From positions 1 through 35,882 of the forward strand of contig NZ_BJXA01000085.1 in assembly GCF_007990755.1 (NCBI RefSeq): a DNA stretch of 35,882 bases, read 5' to 3'. The position numbers were made by a program, and so were the translations under genes. This DNA comes from Nocardia ninae NBRC 108245 (lineage in GTDB: Bacteria > Actinomycetota > Actinomycetes > Mycobacteriales > Mycobacteriaceae). Positions within the stretch are counted from its first letter, which is position 1, and every line of letters starts with the position of its first letter. The notes below the pieces were generated by a model. The model searched no databases. It was not told where the DNA came from and saw nothing but the letters and a program-made list of their open reading frames with translations. Below, one piece after another: positions 1 to 7,999 of the stretch.

Positions 1-62
1 CGGGCCCGTCGGCGGCGGCGGTGCTGTACCGGCTGCCGGTCCTCGCCGGGGCGGCTGCGTGA
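1..62 (+). CDS. 3' end of an upstream gene (partial, unidentified)
   Basis: Only the last 19 codons are in the window, ending GAAA-stop with TGA at 60-62. The stop overlaps the GTG start of the next gene as GTGA, so the two genes are probably translationally coupled and in one operon. In described nocardiolactone loci the genes before the beta-lactone synthetase encode OleA-like thiolases, and in olefin loci an OleB hydrolase can precede it. Nineteen residues are too few to tell which this is, so no function is assigned. Confidence 0.6.
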   Translation, partial: GPSAAAVLYRLPVLAGAAA

Positions 63-1732
63 CCTCGGCGACCTACTGGCAGGCCATCGACCGGTTCCGG
101 GCGTTCGCGCGCACGGAACCGGATCGAGAAGCGGTCATCTACCCCGACGGGACGAAATCCGCTGACCTGCCGTCTTATCGGCACGTCACCTACCGCGAGC
201 TGGACGACTGGTCCGAGGCGATCGCCGAGCGGCTCACCGCGGCGGGCGTCGGCACCGGAACCCGCACCATCGTGCTGGTGCTGCCGAGTCCCGAGCTCTA
301 CGCGATCCTGTTCGGGCTCTTGAAGATCGGCGCCGTGCCCGTGGTGATCGACCCGGGGATGGGCCTGCGCAAGATGGTGCACTGCCTGCGCGCGGTCGAA
401 GCGGAGGCGTTCATCGGCATCCCGCCCGCGCACGCGGTGCGAGTGCTGTTCCGGCGCAGCTTCCGCAAGGTGCGGACCACGGTGACCGTGGGCAAGCGCT
501 GGTTCTGGCGTGGCGAACGGCTGGCGGACTGGGGCACCACGCCGTCCGGCGTCGCGCGCGAGCGGGTACCCGGCGCCGCGGACGACGTGCTGGTGATCGG
601 ATTCACCACCGGCAGTACCGGACCTGCCAAGGCGGTCGAGCTGACCCACGGCAATCTGGCGTCGATGGTCGAGCAGGTGCACACGGCCCGCGGCCGGATC
701 GCGCCGGAGACCTCGCTGATCACCTTGCCGCTGGTCGGCATTCTCGATCTGCTGCTCGGATCGCGTTGCGTGCTACCGCCGTTGATCCCGAGCAAGGTCG
801 GCTCCACTGATCCGGCACATGTGGCGCACGCGATCGAGAAGTTCGGCGTGCGGACGATGTTCGCCTCCCCCGCGCTGTTGATTCCGCTGCTGCGGCATCT
901 GGAGCAGCGGCCGATCGAGCTGAAGACGTTGGGCAGCATCTACTCCGGTGGCGCGCCGGTCCCCGACTGGTGCATCGCTGGGTTGCGCGAGGTGCTGGCC
1001 GAGGACGTGCAGATCTTTGCCGGCTACGGGTCCACCGAGGCCTTGCCGATGTCGCTCATCGAATCCCGGGAACTGTTCGACGGTCTGGTGGATCGGACGC
1101 ACCGCGGTGAAGGCACTTGCATCGGGCGTCCGGCGGACAAGATCGAGGCCAGGGTGGTCGCCATCACCGACGAGCCGCTACCGACCTGGGCCCGGGTCGA
1201 GGAGTTGGCCGGTGACCTCGAAAGCTCCCGCGGAATCGGCGAACTGGTTGTCGCAGGCCCGAATGTCAGTACGCATTACTACTGGCCGGCGGAGGCGAAC
1301 CGGCAGGGCAAGATCGTCGACGGCGACCGGATCTGGCATCGCACCGGCGATCTCGCCTGGATCGACGATGAGGGCCGAATCTGGTTCTGCGGGCGCAAGA
1401 GTCAGCGGGTGGTCACCGCCGACGGGCCGATGTTCACCGTCCAGGTGGAGCAGATCTTCAATACCGTTGCGGGCGTTGCCCGGACGGCGCTGGTCGGTGT
1501 CGCTGCGCGCGGTGCGCAGCGCCCCGTGCTCTGCATCGAATTGCAGCCCGAGGCCGACGGCGCGGCGGTCGGGGCCGCGCTGCGGGCGCGCGGGTCGGAG
1601 TTCGAGCTCACCCGCACGATCGCGGATTTCCTGATCCATCCCGGTTTTCCGGTCGACATCCGGCACAACGCCAAGATCGGCCGGGAGCAGCTCGCGCAGT
1701 GGGCGGCCAAGCAGATCGGAGCGGACGCATGA
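59..1732 (+). CDS. nltC: OleC/NltC-family beta-lactone synthetase (ANL superfamily)
   Basis: 557-aa adenylate-forming enzyme. The family activates a 2-alkyl-3-hydroxyalkanoic acid with ATP as acyl-AMP and closes it to a beta-lactone rather than making a CoA thioester. Visible motifs: P-loop TTGSTGPAK near 183-191, A5 block GYGSTEALP near 322-330, A7/A8 region HRTGDLAWIDDEGRIWFCGRK near 427-447, and the terminal lysine in HNAKIGRE (K539). The VIDPGMGLRKM stretch near 97-106 and the HPGFPVDIRHNAKI end are typical of OleC rather than ordinary fatty-acyl-CoA ligases. GTG start at 59 overlaps the previous stop; the stop overlaps the next ATG. Followed by an OleD-like reductase, which supports assignment to a nocardiolactone (nlt) or olefin (ole) pathway. 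No OleB gene follows, so the lactone may be the end product; an upstream oleB cannot be excluded. Confidence 0.85.
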   Translation: MTSATYWQAIDRFRAFARTEPDREAVIYPDGTKSADLPSYRHVTYRELDDWSEAIAERLTAAGVGTGTRTIVLVLPSPELYAILFGLLKIGAVPVVIDPGMGLRKMVHCLRAVEAEAFIGIPPAHAVRVLFRRSFRKVRTTVTVGKRWFWRGERLADWGTTPSGVARERVPGAADDVLVIGFTTGSTGPAKAVELTHGNLASMVEQVHTARGRIAPETSLITLPLVGILDLLLGSRCVLPPLIPSKVGSTDPAHVAHAIEKFGVRTMFASPALLIPLLRHLEQRPIELKTLGSIYSGGAPVPDWCIAGLREVLAEDVQIFAGYGSTEALPMSLIESRELFDGLVDRTHRGEGTCIGRPADKIEARVVAITDEPLPTWARVEELAGDLESSRGIGELVVAGPNVSTHYYWPAEANRQGKIVDGDRIWHRTGDLAWIDDEGRIWFCGRKSQRVVTADGPMFTVQVEQIFNTVAGVARTALVGVAARGAQRPVLCIELQPEADGAAVGAALRARGSEFELTRTIADFLIHPGFPVDIRHNAKIGREQLAQWAAKQIGADA

Positions 1733-2004
1733 GCGCGAAAACAACGGCGCTGCGGGCGATTCCGATTCTCGGCTGGTTGTACCTGGCCGGCGGTGTGCTG
1801 GCGATCGCGGCGGATCGGGTGCCCGAGAACCGGGTGCTGCGCGCCGCGTGGTGGATCGACGCGTTCCTCAGCGTCGTGGTGCACGCGGCCCAGATCCGGC
1901 CCGCGCTGCGGGCGGCCGAGGGTTCGGGGCGCTCCCCCGTCGAGACGGCCGTGTTGACGCAGATCTTCGGAATGACCTGGTGGCGAACGCAGGAGACGCA
2001 ATGA
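1729..2004 (+). CDS. Small two-helix membrane protein in the beta-lactone operon
   Basis: 91 aa, not recognised. ATG at 1729 overlaps the synthetase stop (ATGA). Two hydrophobic segments are visible, about residues 10-28 (IPILGWLYLAGGVLAIAA) and 40-57 (AWWIDAFLSVVVHAAQI), separated by a short charged loop and followed by a polar tail ending near WWRTQETQ. This suggests an integral membrane protein with both ends on the same side. Its place between synthetase and reductase suggests it anchors or helps the lactone enzymes at the membrane, where long-chain substrates sit; that is inference. A distant likeness to small Erg28-type scaffold proteins crossed my mind but cannot be supported by eye. 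Confidence 0.75.
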   Translation: MSAKTTALRAIPILGWLYLAGGVLAIAADRVPENRVLRAAWWIDAFLSVVVHAAQIRPALRAAEGSGRSPVETAVLTQIFGMTWWRTQETQ

Positions 2005-2084
2005 GCGAGCGGCAGCGAGCGAATCGACGGCACCGCGCCAATTTTGGCATGGTGGAGTCGAGCGCCGGCGAGGCGCGGGCATGA
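2001..2084 (+). other. Translatable linker mini-ORF with ATGA junctions at both ends
   Basis: The 76-bp gap between the membrane protein and the reductase is open in one frame. ATG at 2001 overlaps the upstream TGA, and the 27-codon frame (MSERQRANRR... ending GEARA) stops at TGA 2082-2084, overlapping the reductase ATG at 2081. The DNA has the GAGCGAGCGGCAGCGAGCGA-type character of short interspersed linkers I recall from Corynebacteriales intergenic regions. The peptide looks low in information, so the likely role is to carry ribosomes across the gap rather than to make a functional protein. Confidence 0.5.
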
Positions 2085-3127
2085 GCAAGGTGTTGGTGAC
2101 CGGCGCCTCCGGGTTCCTCGGCGGGGCGCTGGTGCGCAGGCTGGTCCGCGACGGCGAGCACGAGGTGTCGATCCTGGTGCGGCGCACCAGCAAGCTGACC
2201 GATCTCGGCACCGATGCCGACCGGGTACGGCTGGTGTACGGCGACCTCACCGATCCGGCCTCGCTGGTGGCCGCCGCCAACGGCGTCGACATCGTGTTCC
2301 ACAGTGCCGCACGGGTCGACGAGCGCGGTACCCGCGAACAGTTCTGGAACGAAAATGTCCGCGCGACCGAACACCTGCTGGATGCGGCGCGCCGCGGTGG
2401 CGCGTCTCGGTTCGTCTTCATCTCCAGTCCGAGTGCGCTGATGGACTACAACGGCGGCGACCAGCTCGACATCGATGAGTCGGTCCCGTACCCGCAGCGC
2501 TACCTGAACCTGTACTCCGAGACCAAGGCGGCAGCCGAAAGGGCCGTATTGGCTGCCAACACCGCGGGATTCACTACCTGCGCGCTGCGGCCGCGCGCGA
2601 TCTGGGGCGCGGGCGACCGGTCCGGCCCGATCGTGCGGCTGCTCGGTAAGACCGGCGCCGGTACGCTGCCGGACATCTCGTTCGGCCGCACCGTGTACGC
2701 GTCGCTGTGCCACGTCGACAACATCGTCGAGGCGTGCGTCAAGGCGGCGGCCTCGGATGCGGTGGGCGGCAAGGCCTATTTCGTCGCCGATGCCGAGAAG
2801 ACGAATGTCTGGGAGTTCCTCGGCGCCGTCGCCACCGACCTCGACTATCAGCCACCGAGCCGCAAGCCCAACCCCAAGGTGATCAACGCGGTGGTCAGCG
2901 TTATCGAAACCCTCTGGCGCATACCGGCGATCGCCACTCGCTGGTCGCCGCCGCTGTCGCGCTACGCCGTCGCACTGATGACGCGCAGCGCCACCTACGA
3001 CACGACCGCCGCCGCCCGTGATTTCGGCTACGCCCCGGTAGTCGACCGGGACAGCGGGCTGGCCACTTTCCTGGCGTGGCTCGAAACCCAGGGCGGCGCC
3101 GTCGAACTCACTCGAGATTTGCGCTGA
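2081..3127 (+). CDS. nltD: OleD/NltD-like NAD(P)-dependent 3-ketoacid reductase (extended SDR)
   Basis: 348-aa extended short-chain dehydrogenase of the 3-beta-HSD/epimerase type. The Rossmann motif GASGFLG is at residues 8-14, the catalytic serine region is FISSPSA near 114-119, and the YxxxK pair is Y145/K149. OleD and NltD reduce the 2-alkyl-3-ketoalkanoic acid made by the OleA thiolase to the 3-hydroxy acid that the OleC/NltC enzyme lactonises, so the gene fits directly beside the synthetase. The start at 2081 overlaps the stop of the linker mini-ORF; the Shine-Dalgarno is weak, which suits coupled translation. The C-terminal part (FLAWLETQGG) is family-typical. A sterol-type dehydrogenase is the main alternative, made less likely by the context. 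Confidence 0.82.
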   Translation: MSKVLVTGASGFLGGALVRRLVRDGEHEVSILVRRTSKLTDLGTDADRVRLVYGDLTDPASLVAAANGVDIVFHSAARVDERGTREQFWNENVRATEHLLDAARRGGASRFVFISSPSALMDYNGGDQLDIDESVPYPQRYLNLYSETKAAAERAVLAANTAGFTTCALRPRAIWGAGDRSGPIVRLLGKTGAGTLPDISFGRTVYASLCHVDNIVEACVKAAASDAVGGKAYFVADAEKTNVWEFLGAVATDLDYQPPSRKPNPKVINAVVSVIETLWRIPAIATRWSPPLSRYAVALMTRSATYDTTAAARDFGYAPVVDRDSGLATFLAWLETQGGAVELTRDLR

Positions 3128-3161
3128 ACCGCAGCACCCCAGTCGGCACCGGAGGTCACCA

Positions 3162-4406
3162 ATGAACCAAGCATCGCGCAGCGATTCCGTGCGTCCGGCG
3201 ACGAGTGGGCCCACCGGCACCGTCTTCCGCCGGAAGATCTCGCCCACCGAGCGCCTGTACTTCTTCACCAGGGAAGTGTCGCCGCCCTTCCTGATGCACC
3301 TGGCCGTGCACGGCGTCGGCACCCTGGACCCGAATGCCGTGCAGCGCGCGGTGGACGTGGCGTCCGCGGCGAATCCCGGTGCGCGGCTAATCCGCGACGG
3401 CAAATACTGGGTGGACAGCGGTGTGCCCGCCCAGGTTCGGGTGGTCCCTGGCTGGACGCTCGACTACGCCACGTTGGAAGACGATGCGGTGCTGAACAGC
3501 CCGATCGGGCCGACGCCGGAGTGCACCACCGAGGTACTGCTGCTGACCGGTGAACAAACCACCCTGGTATTCCGTGTCTTCCACGGAGTGATGGACGGGA
3601 TGGGTATGCGGATGTGGGCCGACGACGTGCTCCGCGCGCTGCGCGGGGTGGCGCCGGTCGGTGCGCCCGATCCGATCTCCGACGCCGAATTGGTGGCACA
3701 GATGGGTGCGCCGGGCAAGCAGACGCTGGTGCTGCCGACCTATCCGGCGGCAACCGGACGCGGGCGGCAGGACCCGAACGCGTCGCGATGGTTGTTGCGG
3801 CACCGCACTATTCATGCCAACGGCAAGGGCATCGTCGCGCGGGTCTCGGCGATCCTGGCCGCCGAGACCGGTGCGAAGTCTCGCTTCATGGTGCCGGTCG
3901 ACCTGCGCAGGCACGATCCCGCACTGCGCTCGACCGGGAATCTCGCGCTGCCGCTGTTCGTCGATGTCGCACCCGGGGACAGCTGGGAAACGGTCAGCGC
4001 CCGAATGCGGGCCGGGCTGCAAGCCAAGACCGAGCTGAACCAGCTCGACAACGGTGGCCTGTCGAAGTTTCCGCCCGGCGCCATCCGCACGGTGCTGCGG
4101 GTGAGCAACTGGCTCGGGGCCCGGTGCAACCGGAACATGGTGTCCGCCACGGTGTCACACATGGGCAGCGTCGACCTGGACGAGATGGCCGTGCCAGGGT
4201 GGACCCCCAGCACGATGCGGGTGCTGCCGCAGCACAGCGGGGCGATGCCGATGCTGTTCGGCATGGTCGAGTCGCGCGGGCAGCTCGAGCTGACGGTGTC
4301 CTGTCGCAACGGCGCCGGCGTCGAGCCCCGGCTGGAAGCTTTGCTCGACAAGATCGCCGCCACCCTGGAAGCCGATCTCGCGCCCCAAGATTTACCGGCG
4401 CGATGA
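3162..4406 (+). CDS. Condensation-fold acyltransferase (PapA/WS-DGAT-like)
   Basis: 414 aa. Starts at ATG 3162 behind a good GGAGGT five bases upstream. The sequence reads as a BAHD/condensation-superfamily acyltransferase: an N-terminal PTERLYFFTRE opening, and the active-site motif FHGVMDG with catalytic His141 and Asp145, where the first His of HHxxxDG is Phe. The later stretch STGNLALPLFVDVAPGDSWETVSARMR resembles the DFG-side region of PapA-type enzymes. Such enzymes esterify hydroxyls with acyl groups from CoA or carrier proteins, as in mycobacterial PDIM and sulfolipid assembly. Stop and next start overlap (ATGA), so it is coupled to the MmpL gene. Inference: it acylates a product of the lactone pathway, or opens the lactone onto an alcohol, before export. 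No carrier protein gene is seen nearby. Confidence 0.72.
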   Translation: MNQASRSDSVRPATSGPTGTVFRRKISPTERLYFFTREVSPPFLMHLAVHGVGTLDPNAVQRAVDVASAANPGARLIRDGKYWVDSGVPAQVRVVPGWTLDYATLEDDAVLNSPIGPTPECTTEVLLLTGEQTTLVFRVFHGVMDGMGMRMWADDVLRALRGVAPVGAPDPISDAELVAQMGAPGKQTLVLPTYPAATGRGRQDPNASRWLLRHRTIHANGKGIVARVSAILAAETGAKSRFMVPVDLRRHDPALRSTGNLALPLFVDVAPGDSWETVSARMRAGLQAKTELNQLDNGGLSKFPPGAIRTVLRVSNWLGARCNRNMVSATVSHMGSVDLDEMAVPGWTPSTMRVLPQHSGAMPMLFGMVESRGQLELTVSCRNGAGVEPRLEALLDKIAATLEADLAPQDLPAR

Positions 4407-6517
4407 CCGGCTGGGCACGGTTCGTCATCGCCCGGCCGCGCACGGTTCTCGCCGTGGCCGTCGGGGTGATGCTGCTGTTCGGGCTGCTCGGGATGAACAC
4501 CGCCGACAAGGTCAGCGCGGCGGGCTTCAATGACCCGCACAGCGAGTCGGCCGCGGTCGATCGGCTGGTGCGAGAGCACTTCGGCCCGCAGACGCCCGAC
4601 GCGGTCGCGCTGTACACCGCGCCCGACGGACAGACGCTCGACGACATCGGCCCTCGGGTGCAACAGTCGCTCGCCGGGATCGATCCCGCGCTGCTGCAGC
4701 GCCCGGTCGAAACCTATTGGAACAGTGTGCCGCCGCGTAAACAGTTCCTGCGCTCCGCCGACAACCGGCAGGCGCTGGCGGTGGTGTTTCTCGCGGGTGA
4801 CGACAATCGACGCGTCACCGCCTATCCCGATATCGAAGCGGCGCTGCGGGTTCCGGGTATCGACACCAAGCTCTCCGGTTACAGCGCGTTGGCGACCCAC
4901 ATCAACAGTCAGTCGCAACACGATTTGGTACGGGCTGAATCCCTCTCGTTGCCACTCACTTTGCTGATCCTGGTGCTGGTGTTCGGTGGTGTGGTCGCGG
5001 CGTCGCTGCCGGTGGTGGTCGGGGTGCTCGCGGTGCTCGGCGCGATGGGCACCATTCGGCTGCTCACCGAGTTCACCGAAGTGAGCACGTTCGCGGTGAA
5101 TATCGCGTCGCTGCTCGGTTTGGGCATGGCGATCGATTACGGGCTTTTCCTGGTGACCCGATTCCGGGAGGAGCTCGCCGGAGGGCGCGATATCGAGTCC
5201 GCCATCGAACGCACCTGCGCGACCGCCGGTCGGACCGTCGCCTTCTCGGCATTACTGCTGATCTGTGCCTTCGCAGGAACTTTCGTGTTCCCGCAGGCCG
5301 TGCTGCGGTCGCTGGGGTTCGGCGCGATCGCCGCGGTCGCGCTCGCCGCCGGTCTCTCGCTCACCGTGCTGCCCGCCATGCTCGCGCTGTTCGGTGCTCG
5401 AATCGGTAAGGCGGGCAGCAAAGATCGCACCGAGCGGTTCTGGGGGCGGGTGGTGGACGCGGTGCTGCGCAGGCCCGGCCTCGTCACCATCGTGGTCGGC
5501 GCGATACTTGTGCTGCTCGCCGTGCCGCTCACCGGCGCGAAGCTGGGTGACATCGACCATCGCGCGTTGCCCGCAGGCAATGAAATGCGCACCACCGTCG
5601 AGGAACTCACCGCCACGTTCCCTGCGGCGAGCAGCGGTGTCACGGCGGTGCTGCACGGCGTCGATGGGCCGCCGCAGTCGGCCGCGGTGGATGCCGCGAG
5701 CACGGCGCTCGGCCGGGTCGACGGTGTCCGGCAGGTGTTCCAGGTGGGCCGGGCCGATGATTTCGTCGTATTCCACGCGTTCCTCGATGCCACCGACCGC
5801 AGCGAAAACGCCTCGGCCACTGTGCAGGACATCCGTGCGTTGACTCCGCCGGACGACACGTTCCTGCGGATCGGTGGCGACACCGCCGCCACCGTCGACG
5901 GCGTGCACTCCATCGTGCGTGCCATGCCCTGGATGATTCTGGCCATGGTGAGCGCGACCGTGCTGCTGCTCGCGGCGGCGTTCCGCTCGATCATGTTGCC
6001 GCTGAAGGCCGTAGCGATGGCCTTCCTCAGCCTCGCCGCTACCTTCGGCGTGCTCACCTGGATTTTCAACGACGGCCATCTCGCGGGTGTCCTCGGTATC
6101 AGTCCGGGGCCGCTCGCCGCGGGCATGCTCGTGCTGATCATCGCGGTCGTCTTCGGTTTGTCCACCGACTACGAGGTTTTCCTGCTGTCCCGCATGGTGG
6201 AGGCGCATGCGGCGGGGGCCGATACCGCGGGATCGGTCCGCATCGGGACGCTCAAGACCGCCCGGGTCATCACGGCCGCCGCGACGCTGCTCGTTATCGT
6301 CACCGGTGCGTTCACTCTTTCTCCATTGACGCCCATGCGTTTTCTCGGACTCGGCATGATCATCGCGTTGCTGATCGATGCCACCTTGGTCCGCATGCTG
6401 CTGGTGCCCGCGTTGGTCGAACTCATGGGGCCGGCCAATTGGTGGACTCCCTTCCCGCGCCGCCGGCTCATTCCCGCCACTGTCGAACCCTCGAAAGAAA
6501 CGGCCTCGATTCGGTAA
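4403..6517 (+). CDS. MmpL-family RND lipid transporter
   Basis: 704 aa from ATG 4403, which overlaps the acyltransferase stop. The architecture is the MmpL/RND duplicate: a short N-terminal cytoplasmic piece, TM1 near 10-32, a periplasmic porter domain, a bundle of five helices, then the same again. Two conserved TM4/TM10 proton-relay motifs are visible, AIDYGLFLVTRFREE with Asp245 and STDYEVFLLSRM with Asp589. MmpL proteins flip or export lipids and lipid-linked metabolites across the inner membrane of mycolate-containing bacteria. No MmpS partner is adjacent. Co-transcription with beta-lactone and acyltransferase genes suggests the lactone-derived lipid is its cargo. Length is near that of compact MmpL proteins (700-1000 aa), so it probably lacks a long C-terminal domain. 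Confidence 0.85.
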   Translation: MTGWARFVIARPRTVLAVAVGVMLLFGLLGMNTADKVSAAGFNDPHSESAAVDRLVREHFGPQTPDAVALYTAPDGQTLDDIGPRVQQSLAGIDPALLQRPVETYWNSVPPRKQFLRSADNRQALAVVFLAGDDNRRVTAYPDIEAALRVPGIDTKLSGYSALATHINSQSQHDLVRAESLSLPLTLLILVLVFGGVVAASLPVVVGVLAVLGAMGTIRLLTEFTEVSTFAVNIASLLGLGMAIDYGLFLVTRFREELAGGRDIESAIERTCATAGRTVAFSALLLICAFAGTFVFPQAVLRSLGFGAIAAVALAAGLSLTVLPAMLALFGARIGKAGSKDRTERFWGRVVDAVLRRPGLVTIVVGAILVLLAVPLTGAKLGDIDHRALPAGNEMRTTVEELTATFPAASSGVTAVLHGVDGPPQSAAVDAASTALGRVDGVRQVFQVGRADDFVVFHAFLDATDRSENASATVQDIRALTPPDDTFLRIGGDTAATVDGVHSIVRAMPWMILAMVSATVLLLAAAFRSIMLPLKAVAMAFLSLAATFGVLTWIFNDGHLAGVLGISPGPLAAGMLVLIIAVVFGLSTDYEVFLLSRMVEAHAAGADTAGSVRIGTLKTARVITAAATLLVIVTGAFTLSPLTPMRFLGLGMIIALLIDATLVRMLLVPALVELMGPANWWTPFPRRRLIPATVEPSKETASIR

Positions 6518-6533
6518 TACAGGGAGCTCGGAA

Positions 6534-6572
6534 GTTCCAGGCACACAGCACAGTGCCCGTTACGCCTGGAAC
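6534..6572 (+). terminator. Hairpin after the lipid operon
   Basis: GTTCCAGGC (6534-6542) and GCCTGGAAC (6564-6572) form a perfect 9-bp stem. The 21-nt loop contains a smaller GCAC-A-GTGC hairpin. It lies 17 nt after the mmpL stop, as expected of an intrinsic terminator, but there is no strong T run. Confidence 0.5.
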
Positions 6573-6617
6573 ATCCGCGAATGTCCTATTTGCGGGCTAG
6601 ATTTCATACCGATCGGT
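6571..6617. promoter_or_regulatory. Two palindromic candidate operators
   Basis: ACATCCGCGAATGT at 6571-6584 is palindromic except for one inner pair, and ACCGATCGGT at 6608-6617 is a perfect 10-bp palindrome. They lie between the mmpL hairpin and the zinc-ribbon gene and have the look of repressor half-site pairs. No regulator gene is adjacent on this side. Confidence 0.3.
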
Positions 6618-6673
6618 CGCCACGCCGCACAGAAGATTGCAATACCTTCGGTGACTACCCAGGCTTAGCTCCC

Positions 6674-6874
6674 ATGTCCGCCGCCTGCCCCTCCTGCTCC
6701 TGGCCCTCGCCCATGCTCGTCTCCGCACACGGGGCGGTGCGCTATTTGCGCTGCGTATGTGGCAGGTTCCTGGTGTCGCACGGTGGTGGGGTGGACTTGG
6801 TGTCCGGTCGGAGTGCTTGCGGCACACCGAAGGCGGCTGAGCATCTCGAGCTGATTCCGCTGCCCGAGGGGTAA
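6674..6874 (+). CDS. Small zinc-ribbon protein
   Basis: 66 aa from ATG 6674 (MSAACPSCSW...). It contains CPSC near residues 5-8 and CVCG near 32-35, the two knuckles of a zinc ribbon, followed by a glycine-rich tail ending LIPLPEG. Similar short CxxC proteins with a HGAVRYLRCVCG core are, as far as I recall, widespread and uncharacterised in Corynebacteriales. No Shine-Dalgarno is evident, so it may be leaderless. A longer reading back to 6581 exists but its extra residues look non-coding. Function unknown; a nucleic-acid or protein-binding accessory role is only a guess. Confidence 0.6.
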   Translation: MSAACPSCSWPSPMLVSAHGAVRYLRCVCGRFLVSHGGGVDLVSGRSACGTPKAAEHLELIPLPEG

Positions 6875-6900
6875 TCTCGCGGGTCAGGTGATCGCGTCGA

Positions 6901-7920
6901 TCACAGTCCGTGCCGACGCTCGGCCGACACCAACTCGCCGACTTCCGCTTCGTTCTCCGGGGAGAACGGGTTTCGGTACGCATCCACCGCGCGGCGGGTC
7001 TCCTCGGTGACCAGCTCGGCGTTGATCTGGGCTGCCGCGAAAGCACCTGCCGCCGCGGCTCCGCCGACCTGCGCGGACAAGTCGGTGACATTGCCCGCGA
7101 CCCACACACCGGGCACGTCGGTGCGACCGGTCCCGTCCGCTGGGATGTGCTCGCCCATACCCGACGGGTGCGGTGCGGGCTGAAGTCCGAGCGCCGCAAG
7201 GAAATTCGAGCGCGCCACCATCCGGGACTGGACCGTCACCGCCTCGCGAGCGACCACCGTGCCGTCGCTCAGACGCACGCCTGCCAATCGGTCGTCGACG
7301 ATCTCAAAGGCTGCCACTTCGCCTGCCACCACCCGGATGCCACGGGCAGCGAGTTGCTCCGCCTCCTCGGCGGTAGGCGACGGCATCGTGTGCGTGAAGA
7401 GCGTGATGTCGGCGCTCCACTGGCGGAATAGAAGTGCTTGGTGCACCGCCATCGGTCCGGTGCCGAGGACGCCGATCGCTTGGTCGCGCACCTCCCAGCC
7501 GTGGCAGTACGGGCAGTGCAGCACGTCTCGTCCCCACCGCTCGCGCAGTCCGGGGACCTCCGGCAACTCGTCGACCAGGCCGGTGGTCACCAGCAATCGC
7601 CGGGCGCGGACCGTCCGGCCGTCCGCCAGCGTCACCGCGAATCCGTCGTCCACCCGGTCCACCGCGGTGACTTCACCGGTGACCACCTGGCCGCCGTACC
7701 CACGCACCTCCGCTCGACCGCGTGCCAGCAGCTCGCCCGGTGCCATTCCCTCCCTCGCCAGCAGTCCGTGCACGCCGGTCGCCGGGGTGTTGCGTGGCGC
7801 GCCCGCGTCGATCACCACCACCGACCGCCGTGCCCGTCCCAGCATCAGCGCCCCACTCAGGCCGGCCGCGCCACCGCCGACAACCACCACGTCATAGCCG
7901 TCTTTCAGCTGTTCAGTCAT
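6901..7920 (-). CDS. Thioredoxin-reductase-like FAD/NAD(P) oxidoreductase
   Basis: 339 aa. The start at 7920 is chosen because GGAGGT lies directly upstream on the minus strand and MTEQLKDGYD leads into the FAD-binding GGGAAG (residues 15-20). A redox-active CPYC is at 136-139 in the context HCPYCHGWE, the version found in the small pyridine nucleotide-disulfide reductase family close to TrxB (also gliotoxin/holomycin-type oxidases). The NAD(P) site GTGPMAVHQALL and a C-terminal AGNVTD FAD motif follow. It probably reduces or oxidises a small dithiol. It is divergent from the XRE-cupin regulator at 8000, 79 bp away, a pairing that suggests control by that regulator. No thioredoxin gene is next to it. 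Confidence 0.85.
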   Translation of the reverse strand: MTEQLKDGYDVVVVGGGAAGLSGALMLGRARRSVVVIDAGAPRNTPATGVHGLLAREGMAPGELLARGRAEVRGYGGQVVTGEVTAVDRVDDGFAVTLADGRTVRARRLLVTTGLVDELPEVPGLRERWGRDVLHCPYCHGWEVRDQAIGVLGTGPMAVHQALLFRQWSADITLFTHTMPSPTAEEAEQLAARGIRVVAGEVAAFEIVDDRLAGVRLSDGTVVAREAVTVQSRMVARSNFLAALGLQPAPHPSGMGEHIPADGTGRTDVPGVWVAGNVTDLSAQVGGAAAAGAFAAAQINAELVTEETRRAVDAYRNPFSPENEAEVGELVSAERRHGL

Positions 7921-7965
7921 CTCGACCACCTCCGCGACCACCATGCGACCGAGCCCGGCATATGT

Positions 7966-7990
7966 GCAAACTTTGTTGCCGATCTGGCAA
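7966..7990. promoter_or_regulatory. Inverted-repeat operator between divergent genes
   Basis: Three related half-sites lie in the 79-bp divergent gap: GCAA at 7966-7969, TTGCC at 7976-7980 and GGCAA at 7986-7990. TTGCC-N5-GGCAA is a perfect inverted repeat ending 9 nt before the regulator start at 8000. It is the obvious candidate binding site for the XRE-cupin protein. Confidence 0.5.
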
Positions 7991-7999
7991 GATGGCGGC

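Noticed and set aside
3614-4402. Long 5' extension of the mmpL frame
   Set aside because: It overlaps the acyltransferase in another frame and lacks MmpL character; ATG 4403 overlaps the previous stop.
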